Of a stretch of 64,000 bases of DNA, positions 49,714-57,983 are shown piece after piece. The notes under the pieces were generated by a model. The model made no database searches, was not told the DNA's origin, and saw nothing but the letters and a program-made list of their open reading frames with translations. The stretch is from contig CALGBY010000064.1 in assembly GCA_937886445.1 (NCBI GenBank), positions 1 through 64,000 on the forward strand. The letters run 5' to 3'. This DNA comes from an uncultured Clostridia bacterium (GTDB taxonomy: Bacteria; Bacillota; Clostridia; Christensenellales; Aristaeellaceae). Positions within the stretch are counted from its first letter, which is position 1. Every line of letters starts with the position of its first letter. A program made the position numbers and the translations under genes.

Positions 49714-50568
49714 TCACTTCAGCAATTCCTCCACCGTCGGCCGTTCGGGGTTCAGTGTATATTCCCTGCCGTCCGGGGAACGGTTGATGAGCCACGCGTC
49801 AAACAGCTCACGCCGAAGGGCGGCGGGGTCTTTGAAGGTATGCAGCCCGTTCAGCAGCGCGTTGAACTGCTGCTCGGTATATACCTTTCCGGCGGGGATC
49901 CGGGAAGCGATGTAACTCAAAGCGATGCGCTTTTTTCCGCATTTAACGGGCAGGGCTGTCAGCAGCCCGGCGGCATCCATATATCCGCGTATCTGCTTCA
50001 GCTCCGCTCCGGAGGGGGTCCTTGCTCTGTCCCGCAGCCATTTTTCTTTTGTAAGCCTGCTGCAGTATCCGGTACGCACCTCATTCAGCAGCGGCACATC
50101 AAGGCCTTCTGTTTTATGCTGAAATTCAAAGCCCAGTTTTTCGGATACCCGTCTTGACTTATCGTTTCCCTCATACCACCCGTACCATACGGCGGTCATG
50201 CCCAGATCCTCAAAGGCATGCCGAAGCAGTTCGCGGCCCGCCTCCGGCATAAATCCCCTTCCCCAGAAGGGGACCCCAAGCCAGCATCCCACCTCGCACT
50301 CATCATCCCGCTCGGTCATATCGGTGTGCCCGTTCAGCTTCAATTCAATAGCGCCGGCCGGTGTGCCGGTCTCCTTCGGGCAGATAGCGTAGCATTCCGG
50401 CCCGGTAAATACATTCCGGATCACATACAGACTGTCCTCACGGCTTTTGTGAGGAGGCCATCCGGCAATAGGCCCCACCGCCGGGTCTTTGGCGTATTCA
50501 TACAGGTTGTCCGCGTCGCTTTCCTGCCATGGGCGCAGAATGAGCCGCTGTGTCTCCAGGATCGCCAT
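49714..50568 (-). CDS. GNAT acetyltransferase fused to DUF2087
   Basis: A 284-residue two-domain protein. Residues 1-175 are a RimJ/RimL-type GNAT (LETQRLILRPWQESDADNLY; acetyl-CoA region FWGRGFMPEAGRELL). Residues about 195-280 match DUF2087 (KKRIALSYIASRIPAGKVYT, EQQFNALL, LRRELFDAWLINRSPDGREY), a small winged-helix-like domain often found with regulators. Suggests an acetyltransferase that also touches DNA or RNA; inferred only. RBS AAAGGAG. Confidence 0.83.
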   Translation of the reverse strand: MAILETQRLILRPWQESDADNLYEYAKDPAVGPIAGWPPHKSREDSLYVIRNVFTGPECYAICPKETGTPAGAIELKLNGHTDMTERDDECEVGCWLGVPFWGRGFMPEAGRELLRHAFEDLGMTAVWYGWYEGNDKSRRVSEKLGFEFQHKTEGLDVPLLNEVRTGYCSRLTKEKWLRDRARTPSGAELKQIRGYMDAAGLLTALPVKCGKKRIALSYIASRIPAGKVYTEQQFNALLNGLHTFKDPAALRRELFDAWLINRSPDGREYTLNPERPTVEELLK

Positions 50569-50631
50569 TTGTTTCTCCTTTGCTTATGTCATTTGGCATA
50601 TTTCAGCACGCAGTGCCCTCATGGTATGATC

Positions 50632-51330
50632 TTACTTTTCCTCCGGCGCTTCACACAAGAAACCGGCGTACGGAAAACTGTAAAGCATGACACGTGTACC
50701 GAACACTTCCACCGCCTTTCCCTCCGCGTTACCTTTCAGGATGCTTCCGGCACCGGCGATCAGGCTGTCGATCAGCTCCGGCTTCACCGGGAAGGTGCCG
50801 TGAGAGGGATAAACCGAATCAAAACGGGATCGATGACCGTTCACATTTTTCAATCCGTCAATATAGAGCGGCAGGTTTCTTTTCTTTCCGAACATGAAGA
50901 TATTTCCGTCCTGCACACTGTCCCCGGCGATCAGCACCCGGTTTATGATATCCAGTATGGCAATGCTGCCCGGCGTATGCCCGGGATTATCGATGATTTC
51001 CAGCGGCCTTTCTCCAAGATCCAGCACATCGCCCTCTTTCACAGGGAGGATCCTTGACGTTCCGCCGTTCGCGCGGTAGTTTTCCTCCTCCGCGGGGCTC
51101 ATATAGCAGGCGTCAAAGGCGGCATTCCCGGCGATATGATCGGGGTCGGCATGTGTATTGAGCAGGGAGAGGGGCTTGTTTGTCACGCTCCGCGCCAGCT
51201 CCGCCGCGTTCACTGTACGCATTCCGCTGTCGATCATCAAAGCACGCTCCGTTCCCTCCAGCAGGAAGAAGCGCACTCCGTCATCCTCGATACGCCATGT
51301 GTTTGGATCAATCGCGATTATTTCCGCCAT
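50632..51330 (-). CDS. MBL-fold metallo-hydrolase
   Basis: A 232-residue metallo-beta-lactamase-fold hydrolase. Zinc ligands: HADPDH (HxHxDH form with A-D-P between), His in DNPGHTPGS, Asp in IAGDSV and a late His in YPSHGTF. Glyoxalase II-like or lactonase-type substrates are possible; it is not a clear beta-lactamase. Cytoplasmic. RBS AAAGGAG. In a row of same-strand small enzyme genes. Confidence 0.87.
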   Translation of the reverse strand: MAEIIAIDPNTWRIEDDGVRFFLLEGTERALMIDSGMRTVNAAELARSVTNKPLSLLNTHADPDHIAGNAAFDACYMSPAEEENYRANGGTSRILPVKEGDVLDLGERPLEIIDNPGHTPGSIAILDIINRVLIAGDSVQDGNIFMFGKKRNLPLYIDGLKNVNGHRSRFDSVYPSHGTFPVKPELIDSLIAGAGSILKGNAEGKAVEVFGTRVMLYSFPYAGFLCEAPEEK

Positions 51331-51372
51331 TGTTTTCTCCTTTCTTCATCGAAGATCGCTTTCTCATTTTCA

Positions 51373-52092
51373 TCAGGGCTTTTTCCGCAGGAAAAACAGC
51401 CTTCTTCTTTCCGCGGTCTCGCCGGGCCAGGCAAAATGCTCCAGACGGATCACAGCAAAATACCGTTCCAGCAGTTCCTCCCATTCGGCGTCCGTTCGTG
51501 ACACCAGGCGAAGGATACCGTTCACATAGATATGGTTTCCGTGCTGCAGCGTGATGTGCCTTTCAGCATCCTCCTTTGGTTCCATGTAGTGGTTGAGGCC
51601 GATGATCACATCGGCGTCGGCTGTGACTGCCCGGGCAGCGTGACGCAGGATCTCCTCCGCCGCCTCTGTGGGGATCACATCCAGCACATTGGAGCAGATC
51701 AGACCGTCGTAACGCCCCTCCGGCTGCCGGGAGAGCCAGTCGGCGGGGATATGTACATACTCGATCGCGTTTTCTGTGCCCATGAGCCTTCCGTAAAGGC
51801 GGGCCGCTTCGATCCCGTTGGCCGCGGTATCCGCGCACACCACATGCCGGCATCCTGCCTTTGCCGCCGCGATGCCGGCCCAACCGCTCCCGCAGCCGTA
51901 ATCCAGCACACACCTTCTGCTCCCCAGAGAGCGGGCGGCGTTCCACAGCTTTTGAGAGGGGGCAAGGCTTCTTCCGCCGTCCCCGGGATCGACTTCCTCC
52001 TCTGTTTGCTCCCTTTCCTCCTCCGTCAGGGCAAATGCGCCGTTCCAGAAGGAGAGCAGGCTGTCGTAATCCTTTTTCATCTGTTCATTCAT
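51373..52092 (-). CDS. Class I SAM-dependent methyltransferase
   Basis: A 239-residue methyltransferase. AdoMet motif I is VLDYGCGSGWAGIAAAKAG (about 63-81); the acidic loop VVCADTAA and the post-I NVLDVIP follow at the right distances. Substrate unknown. The GGAGG lies rather far from the ATG, so the start is slightly uncertain. Confidence 0.85.
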   Translation of the reverse strand: MNEQMKKDYDSLLSFWNGAFALTEEEREQTEEEVDPGDGGRSLAPSQKLWNAARSLGSRRCVLDYGCGSGWAGIAAAKAGCRHVVCADTAANGIEAARLYGRLMGTENAIEYVHIPADWLSRQPEGRYDGLICSNVLDVIPTEAAEEILRHAARAVTADADVIIGLNHYMEPKEDAERHITLQHGNHIYVNGILRLVSRTDAEWEELLERYFAVIRLEHFAWPGETAERRRLFFLRKKP

Positions 52093-52159
52093 ATGCTTAT
52101 TCCCATCCTCCTGACGAGGCTGTGATGTCTGTTTGATACAGGGCTTCAGCTTTTTCAGC

Positions 52160-53089
52160 TTATACAGGCCTTCCGTGGCGGATCAGATCCTCTACTTCTT
52201 CCAAACGCGGCGGATAGAGCGGCAGTGGAAAGCGGCTGACCGCGATGGCGGAGCAGGCCGAGGCGAACCTTACCGTTTCCTCATCGCTCATGCCGTGCAG
52301 CAGGGCATACAGACAGCCTGCCTTAAAGGTATCTCCCGCCCCGAGGCTGCTTTTCACATCCACTCTGAAGGGCATTGTGCAGTGTTTTTCCCGCCCTCTG
52401 CGGCCCCACCACATTTCCTTTTCACCCGAGGTGATGATCACGAGACCTTCGGTGTTTTCACAAAGCAGGCGGAAGGCCTCCTCCTTAGGGGTATCTTTGT
52501 AATACCCTCCCATGCATTCCTTGCTTACCACATTGACGGCGGCATGCCGGTGAAGGTAGGTATCATGGGGGCAGTCAATGGTCACATAGGGCTTGCCGTG
52601 CTTTACGCACAGCTCCGCCGCCTTTTGTGTTTCTTCCTGAAAGAAGGGATCGATGCCGGCCACGCGGCAGCTTTTGATATCCTCCTCCCCCGGCATATTC
52701 CAGCGCTTGATTCCTTTTTCGTACAGCTGCTGAAACATGCCCATGGGGGTACGGGAAAGACCGCTTACGATCACATAATCCATCAGCCCGGCGTATTCGC
52801 TGTCAAAGGTAAGGGATGAAAGATCCACCGTTTTGCCGGCATAGAAGCGCTTCAGCATGGGCGCCACTTCATATCCGATATGAGTGCCGTCCAGACGGAC
52901 GCTCACGCCCAGAGAAGCCAGCACAGTGGCCGCGGTGCCGGTCTCTCCGCCCGGCAGAAAGGTTTTTTCCTCGATCTCGGCGTACTCATCCTCAACGGGA
53001 AAGCCGCTCCGCATCCGGAAGCAATGGGTGCCCAGTACCTGCCCGTGCATGTATACATCTACCGGCTGTTTTTGACCTGATCCGCTCAT
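52160..53089 (-). CDS. PfkB-family carbohydrate kinase
   Basis: A 309-residue ribokinase-fold kinase. The substrate motif PGGETGTAATVLASLG (about 47-62) and ATP/catalytic motif SSLGAGDTFKAG (about 250-262, catalytic Asp) are intact. Members phosphorylate sugars or nucleosides. The first motif has T-G-T where Gly-Asn is usual, so the substrate may be atypical. RBS GGGAGG. Confidence 0.85.
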   Translation of the reverse strand: MSGSGQKQPVDVYMHGQVLGTHCFRMRSGFPVEDEYAEIEEKTFLPGGETGTAATVLASLGVSVRLDGTHIGYEVAPMLKRFYAGKTVDLSSLTFDSEYAGLMDYVIVSGLSRTPMGMFQQLYEKGIKRWNMPGEEDIKSCRVAGIDPFFQEETQKAAELCVKHGKPYVTIDCPHDTYLHRHAAVNVVSKECMGGYYKDTPKEEAFRLLCENTEGLVIITSGEKEMWWGRRGREKHCTMPFRVDVKSSLGAGDTFKAGCLYALLHGMSDEETVRFASACSAIAVSRFPLPLYPPRLEEVEDLIRHGRPV

Positions 53090-53170
53090 TTGCCATTTCC
53101 TCCCTTCGGATGAAAAGTGCTGACGGCTGTTATCAGCCCGGGGTGATCCCGGCTTTGCGTTTCCCGGGGC

Positions 53171-53878
53171 TCATGCCTTTTTCTTTCGCTCCGGCTTGCG
53201 GCGAAGCGTTTTCAGCAGGGTCTTCTTTTCCTCCGGAACGCGATAGCTTTCGCAGGCCTTCTGGATCGTTTTGTTGTGGGTCCATACATCCAGACGGTGC
53301 TCTGTGATATAGGGGAGCGCCGCGTCCCACTGCTTTGTGAGCGCTTCGGCAAACAGCCAGGCGCGCATCATATTGATATAGTATTCATCGGAACGCAGCT
53401 CCGCCGGCCGTTCAAGATATTCTTTTTTGAAATCCTCCTCCAGAAAATGCGCCATCAGGATATGCATGCCGAAGCGGCATGTGTAGGGGAGAGGGGAGGC
53501 GATCCATTTTTCTGTACAGCCGCAAAGCTTATCGTGATTTTTCGCGAATACCGGCGGGTTGAGGCTGTCGCAGACGGCCCAGTTATCGATATACGGCAGA
53601 AAGGCCTCCACCGCTTCGATACACGCGTCAAAATCCTTTATGCCCGAGATCAGCGAGGCGTGTACGCAGTTCTCCTCAAAATAGGTATGCGGCAGGTCGG
53701 AAAGGAATTCCGGGATGATACTGTTGCTTCGTATCTCCTTGAGGATCTTCGGGTATTCCGGCGAACGGATGCCGATAAAGCGCTCACGCGGCACGGTTGG
53801 AATGGTTTTCGCGGCAAAATCGGCATACTTTTCGTCCCTGTGCTCAAGAAGCACAGCCATCAGTTCTTCTCTTGTCAT
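53171..53878 (-). CDS. DNA alkylation repair protein (AlkD-like)
   Basis: A 235-residue HEAT-like helical protein that removes alkylated bases or binds such DNA. Typical stretches are YADFAAKTIPTVPRERFIGI, DNWAVCDSL and MMRAWLFAEALTKQWD. The start at 53878 (MTREELMAV) is set by GGAGGG close upstream; a longer open frame upstream is only overlap with the next gene. Basic C-terminal tail. The MGMT-like gene 4 kb away also relates to alkylation. Confidence 0.85.
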   Translation of the reverse strand: MTREELMAVLLEHRDEKYADFAAKTIPTVPRERFIGIRSPEYPKILKEIRSNSIIPEFLSDLPHTYFEENCVHASLISGIKDFDACIEAVEAFLPYIDNWAVCDSLNPPVFAKNHDKLCGCTEKWIASPLPYTCRFGMHILMAHFLEEDFKKEYLERPAELRSDEYYINMMRAWLFAEALTKQWDAALPYITEHRLDVWTHNKTIQKACESYRVPEEKKTLLKTLRRKPERKKKA

Positions 53879-53901
53879 ATGTCCCTCCACGGCAGCACCG
53901 T

Positions 53902-54843
53902 TTATTTGATCCACCACTCCGGGGTCAGCTCTCCGAGCGTTTTGATACGCCCGGTATCCATATCCATCATGATCTGTATGTTCTGATATGCACCCGGCAT
54001 CAATTGTACCATCAGCTCCCGGCAGGCGCCGCAGGGAGCGCCGCATTTTCCGTCTGGCATGACGGCCAGCACACGGGCGATCATGTTTTCGCCGTTCGTG
54101 AGCATATTGAAAATGGCATTGCGCTCCGCACAGATGCCCAGCGTTGAGCAGGTATCTACGCATACGCCGGTATAGATCCTTCCGGAGGCGGAAAGCACGG
54201 CGGCCGATACGCCGCCGGCCTCGATATAATCCGATACCTTTCTTTCGTTCCTTACCGCTTCCGCCGCGAGGAACATGGCCTTCCACACCGTATCCGTGTT
54301 TCCGTTTTCCTTTTTTTCACAAAGCAGCGCCCACTCCTCACGGGTGATCCGGGATACATGGGTGATGCCGTTGTCTTTATCGGGATACTGCTCACAAAAT
54401 CTCATCCCGACTGCCTCGGCTGTGCGGAAGGAGGGGATATTTGTGTATTTGCAGTAGCTGTACAGCGCCGGATATCCCGTGTTCAGGAAGGCCCAGTCAC
54501 GCACCGCGGCGGCGGCTTCCTTCGCGTAGCCTTTTTTCTGGCAGTCCCGCCGGATATGGTAGCCGATCTCGGGCAGCTGCCGCCCGTTTATGTTCTGCAG
54601 CGTCAGCCCGCAGTCGCCGATCATCTCTCCGCTGTCCTTCAGGCATACCGCCCACAGGCCGAAGCCGTTTTTTGCGTAGCGTTCAAGGTTTCTTTTGATC
54701 CAGCCCGTTACCCGCGTTTCGTCAAAGGTGTAGGGGTAATGCCGCATGATATCGGTATCTCCCAGCACACTGTAAAGCGCCTGCAGGTCGTTTTCCTCCA
54801 TTTCACGCAGGCAGAGACGCTCAGTTTCCAGTATTTTTTTCAT
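53902..54843 (-). CDS. GNAT acetyltransferase fused to cytidine deaminase-like domain
   Basis: A 313-residue fusion. Residues 1-178 are a GNAT (LETERLCLREMEENDLQALY; CoA region CQKKGYAKEAAAAV). Residues about 185-305 are a zinc deaminase of the cytidine or blasticidin S deaminase group: CAERNAIFN provides the first Zn Cys and catalytic Glu, and PCGACRELM the other two Cys. All catalytic residues are present. Two modification activities in one chain suggest joint action on a nucleoside or a nucleoside antibiotic. 23 bases upstream of the AlkD-like gene. Confidence 0.87.
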   Translation of the reverse strand: MKKILETERLCLREMEENDLQALYSVLGDTDIMRHYPYTFDETRVTGWIKRNLERYAKNGFGLWAVCLKDSGEMIGDCGLTLQNINGRQLPEIGYHIRRDCQKKGYAKEAAAAVRDWAFLNTGYPALYSYCKYTNIPSFRTAEAVGMRFCEQYPDKDNGITHVSRITREEWALLCEKKENGNTDTVWKAMFLAAEAVRNERKVSDYIEAGGVSAAVLSASGRIYTGVCVDTCSTLGICAERNAIFNMLTNGENMIARVLAVMPDGKCGAPCGACRELMVQLMPGAYQNIQIMMDMDTGRIKTLGELTPEWWIK

Positions 54844-54866
54844 TTATTATCCTTTCTGTGTTGTCT

Positions 54867-55604
54867 TTACGGTATGCGGAACAGCTTTTCCGCGTTTTTG
54901 TGAAACAGCTTTTCGGCAGTGCCGCTTTGAAGGCCTTCCTGCAGCGCGCGCAGATACGGCGCGTACCGCGGGCCGTATATGGGCGCGTCGGTGCCGAAAA
55001 GCAGCTTATCCTCCCCGGCGATGTTTATACAGACAGGCACCTCCTCCGCGGGAAGAAAGGTGGTATCCCCGTACAGGTTTGCCGTTTCACGGATGACGCG
55101 CGCCGCCGCGGCGTGATCCCCGCGCATCTGCGTGTGCACCGCAATGAAGGAAATATCCGGGTTTTTCCGCGCAAGCTCCGAGAGCATTTGTATATCCGAA
55201 AAACCGTCCTGCTCCGTGTGCGATACAAAGGGCAGGCTGTATTCACGGCACAGAGGAAGGTACGCCTCCCATGCTTTGTCCGAAAGCGGCAGCCGCGCTG
55301 TGAGCGGGTGCGCCTTCAGGCAGGCGATCTGCCCGCGGTGCTCCCGCAGCGCCTGCCCTGCCGCCTCTGTATCCGCGGCGCGGGGATTGACCCACAGCAT
55401 CAGCCTGAAGCGGTCTTCATGGCCATGGACCGCGCGGAGCGCCTGCTGAAATGAAAACGCGCCGCTGCCGTTTCCCGCCTGATGGCCCGTGACGGCGATA
55501 TCCACGCCGTTTTCATCCATCAGGCGCAGCAACTCCTCGGTTTCGCAGTGCCACTGTTCCCATGTGCCCAGATGGGTATGGCTGTCAATGCACCTCAATT
55601 CCAT
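54867..55604 (-). CDS. Amidohydrolase-family metal-dependent hydrolase
   Basis: A 245-residue TIM-barrel hydrolase of the amidohydrolase 2 (ACMSD-like) group. Metal ligands: HTHLG near the N-terminus, His in FVSHTEQ, His in IAVHTQM and Asp in LLFGTDAPIYG. Reaction unknown, often decarboxylation or lactone hydrolysis. GGAGGGG abuts the ATG at 55604; an in-frame TTG six bases on has better spacing and may be the real start. Confidence 0.83.
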   Translation of the reverse strand: MELRCIDSHTHLGTWEQWHCETEELLRLMDENGVDIAVTGHQAGNGSGAFSFQQALRAVHGHEDRFRLMLWVNPRAADTEAAGQALREHRGQIACLKAHPLTARLPLSDKAWEAYLPLCREYSLPFVSHTEQDGFSDIQMLSELARKNPDISFIAVHTQMRGDHAAAARVIRETANLYGDTTFLPAEEVPVCINIAGEDKLLFGTDAPIYGPRYAPYLRALQEGLQSGTAEKLFHKNAEKLFRIP

Positions 55605-55615
55605 CCCCTCCGGAG

Positions 55616-56080
55616 TCAGTTTTTTTCATAAAACACGATATCCATTCTGTCGTTGATCTTCTGCTGCTTTCCTGTTCTCCTGTAGCCCAGCCTTTCGTAC
55701 AGGCGGCAGTTGCCCTCCTCCTGCAGGATGGTATCCAGAGCCCAGTGATCCTTTCCGTACAGGCGTTCCAATTCGCCGATCGCGGCGGAGGCAAGACCGC
55801 GGTTTCTGTATTCCTCCAGAATAAAGATGGGGGAGATGCGCTTGCGGGAGCCGTCTCCGCGGTCTGTCACGCGTACGGCTCCGGCGGTCTCACCGCTGTC
55901 CGTTATGATCAGAAAGTATCCGGTATACGGCTGAAGAAATTTTTCACGTATCCGCTCCTCTGTTTCCTTCGCGGGGCTGGTGGCGTCATCCCGGTATTTT
56001 TCATACAGCGCGGAAAAGGCCTTTACCTGCATTCTGTGGATGAGGGGGCAGTCTTCAAATACGGCTTTTTTCAGTTCCAT
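55616..56080 (-). CDS. GNAT acetyltransferase
   Basis: A 154-residue single-domain acetyltransferase. CoA loop RNRGLASAAIGELERLYG (about 90-107), C-terminal NCRLYERLGYRRTG. Eleven bases upstream of the amidohydrolase gene on the same strand. Substrate unknown. Confidence 0.87.
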   Translation of the reverse strand: MELKKAVFEDCPLIHRMQVKAFSALYEKYRDDATSPAKETEERIREKFLQPYTGYFLIITDSGETAGAVRVTDRGDGSRKRISPIFILEEYRNRGLASAAIGELERLYGKDHWALDTILQEEGNCRLYERLGYRRTGKQQKINDRMDIVFYEKN

Positions 56081-56100
56081 TGCTTTTTCTCACTTTCTTT

Positions 56101-56793
56101 TTACAGGTTTTCCCGAAGCCATTTTTCCACGATGGGCCTGTCTGCTTCCTCCATAAAGGGATGGCGGCTTTCCGGTGAAACGGTCACGCGGGCCCCGAAG
56201 CGCTCAGCAAAGGTACGGATGACGCTTTCGGGCTGCAGGTCATCGAGACCTGCGTACAGGATACGCGTGTCGTGCGGCCATGCCGTGACCGGATGGGAAA
56301 TGATATAGCGGTAGTAATCCCACCTGAGGGTATCGATGGGGGTGGGGATCTCTTTTTCCTTTTCCAGCCGTTCCTCGCTGATGCCGCATGACAGCATCAT
56401 GTGCCTGACAAGCCATTTCATGTCCACGATCGGGGATTTGAAAAGGCATTTTGCCAGCTTTTTCTCCGTGTAGGCGGAGAGGGCGAAATACGCGCCGAGG
56501 GAGCAGGCATAGAGCGACAGCTCCCGGCAGCGGCGCTGCGCATGATCGGCCACCAAAGCCAGATCGCGTATGCCGTTCCACACATCGCAGCGCTCCCGGC
56601 TGTTCGCGCGTTCGCCATGCTCCGGCAGGTCAAAGCTGAGCGTTTGATATCCCTTTTCCTGAGCGATACGGGCAAAGCCCTCCGCGTGTTCCTTGCGGCT
56701 CATTTTGCCGTGAACATAGATATACAGCCTGTCGCTGTCCTCTCCCCACAGGAGAGCCGGAATGCTGCCGATCATCAGCTTTTCTGTTTTCAT
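56101..56793 (-). CDS. Alpha/beta hydrolase under TetR control
   Basis: A 230-residue serine hydrolase. Nucleophile elbow ACSLGAYFA (Ser at about 96), oxyanion region VHGKMSRKE, late His in SPESRHPFM. No signal peptide. Its ATG overlaps the stop of the TetR gene (ATGA), so it is cotranscribed with and regulated by it. Confidence 0.85.
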   Translation of the reverse strand: MKTEKLMIGSIPALLWGEDSDRLYIYVHGKMSRKEHAEGFARIAQEKGYQTLSFDLPEHGERANSRERCDVWNGIRDLALVADHAQRRCRELSLYACSLGAYFALSAYTEKKLAKCLFKSPIVDMKWLVRHMMLSCGISEERLEKEKEIPTPIDTLRWDYYRYIISHPVTAWPHDTRILYAGLDDLQPESVIRTFAERFGARVTVSPESRHPFMEEADRPIVEKWLRENL

Positions 56794-57386
56794 AGCTGTT
56801 TTGTATGCTCCCCGATAAAGTATCCGGCAAAGCGCAGCGCCTTCGCGAGAAGCTCATCCCGCTTTTCCGGTTCCCTGTCGCTTTTTTGCACCAGGGAGGA
56901 AATGGGCGCGGTGAAGGCGAAGGCCGCCAGCGCGGGGTCTCCGGCCTCAAGCAGGCCCTGCTCAGCCATTTTGCTGAAAATTACCGTGAACAGCGCCTCA
57001 AGCCCGTCGGAAAAGTGCTCTCCCACCAGCCTGTGAGCTTTTTCATCCCGATACTGCTCTGTTACCAGCAGCTTTCTGCACGCGATGATCTTTTCATCAT
57101 ACATGGTGAAGCGCAGCATGCGTTCGGTGAGCGCGAGCAGCTCCTGCGTGCTTTGGGGGATGGGAGGGAGCATGTCCACGGAACCGAAGCGCTCCTTATA
57201 ATACGCGTCCATCCTGTCCAGCAGGGCGTTCCACAGGGCGGCCTTGCTGTCAAAATGGCGGTACAGGGCGGATTTTACGATCCCCACCTGCGCCGCGATA
57301 TCGCTGATATTGGCGCCGGCATAACCGTCCTTTGAAAACACATCCAGTGCCGCTTCCAGAATTTTTTCCTTCGTATCCCTTGCCAT
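56790..57386 (-). CDS. TetR/AcrR-family regulator
   Basis: A 198-residue repressor. The N-terminal HTH ARDTKEKILEAALDVFSKDG followed by SALYRHFDSKAALW is textbook TetR. The ligand-binding C-terminal domain is variable. Start 57386 chosen over an upstream frame because GGAGGGAT precedes it. A perfect operator palindrome lies between its -10 box and start, so it represses itself and the overlapping hydrolase gene. Confidence 0.92.
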   Translation of the reverse strand: MARDTKEKILEAALDVFSKDGYAGANISDIAAQVGIVKSALYRHFDSKAALWNALLDRMDAYYKERFGSVDMLPPIPQSTQELLALTERMLRFTMYDEKIIACRKLLVTEQYRDEKAHRLVGEHFSDGLEALFTVIFSKMAEQGLLEAGDPALAAFAFTAPISSLVQKSDREPEKRDELLAKALRFAGYFIGEHTKQL

Positions 57387-57401
57387 GACGATCCCTCCGA
57401 A

Positions 57402-57451
57402 TGTGAACTGCTGTTCACAAGTATTGTAGCGGTTTCTCCCGCGCTTGTCAA
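57402..57451 (-). promoter_or_regulatory. TetR gene promoter with operator palindrome
   Basis: On the - strand TTGACA (57451-57446), 17 bases, TACAAT (57428-57423). Immediately downstream, TGTGAAC-TGCT-GTTCACA (57402-57419) is a perfect 7-bp inverted repeat positioned to block transcription. A strong candidate for the TetR binding site. Confidence 0.8.
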
Positions 57452-57460
57452 GAAAGTACG

Positions 57461-57517
57461 AAAAAAGGCCTTCCGGATCTCCTGCCCGGTGAACGGGCAT
57501 CGTTTTTCCGGAAGGCG
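57461..57517 (-). terminator. Terminator of the MGMT-like gene
   Basis: On the - strand GCCTTCCGGA pairs with TCCGGAAGGC, with an inner GCCCG/CGGGC stem between, followed by CTTTTTT (57466-57461). Confidence 0.85.
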
Positions 57518-57524
57518 TCGTCCG

Positions 57525-57872
57525 TCAGACGGGCGCGGCATTGCCTTCTTCATCCGGCAGGCACAGCCCCGTGCACTGAAAGACCTCAAGGTCTACCCTG
57601 AAGTTACATACCTCTGTTCCGTCCTCCTCAAGCAACTCCTTCTGACGGAGGATCCCCCCGAAGCCGAATGCTTTTGACAGCCTGCCCTGCGCGGAGACCA
57701 CGCGGAAGCAGGGCGTAGCCGGATCCGGATTTCTGTGAAGGGAATTGCCCACGGCTCTCGCCCCTCCCGGGCAGCCGATCGCCCCGGCGATCTGCCCGTA
57801 GGTGGCAACTTTCCCGGCCGGGATCTGCCTTGTTACGGTGTACACTTTCGCGTCAAATTCCGTCATGTTCAT
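57525..57872 (-). CDS. MGMT-family (alkyltransferase-type) protein with PCFR motif
   Basis: A 115-residue protein equal to the C-terminal domain of O6-alkylguanine-DNA alkyltransferases. DNA-binding HTH VATYGQIAGAIG and RAVGNSLHRNP are intact. The active-site motif, normally PCHRVV, reads PCFRVV: Cys55 is kept but the His that activates it is Phe. It may bind alkylated DNA and flag it for repair (as ATL proteins do) or have weak activity. Followed by a strong terminator. Confidence 0.82.
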   Translation of the reverse strand: MNMTEFDAKVYTVTRQIPAGKVATYGQIAGAIGCPGGARAVGNSLHRNPDPATPCFRVVSAQGRLSKAFGFGGILRQKELLEEDGTEVCNFRVDLEVFQCTGLCLPDEEGNAAPV

Positions 57873-57983
57873 GTTTCTCCTTCGGATGAAGTGCTGATAA
57901 GTGTCTGTGAACCGGCCGATATGGCTTAAGGCCGCGGTCTGTTTTGAATGAAAGGATATTCTGCCCGCGTTTGGGGAGCTGCG

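Noticed and set aside
50632..51330. Beta-lactamase resistance gene
   Set aside because: Only the general MBL fold is present, with no signal peptide or class B-specific features.
53879..54286. 136-residue N-terminal extension of the AlkD-like protein
   Set aside because: This part overlaps the upstream fusion gene in another frame and reads as low-complexity; a good RBS lies at the internal ATG at 53878.
54144..54347. Small + strand frames opposite the GNAT-deaminase fusion
   Set aside because: Arg/Pro-rich shadow translations without start signals.
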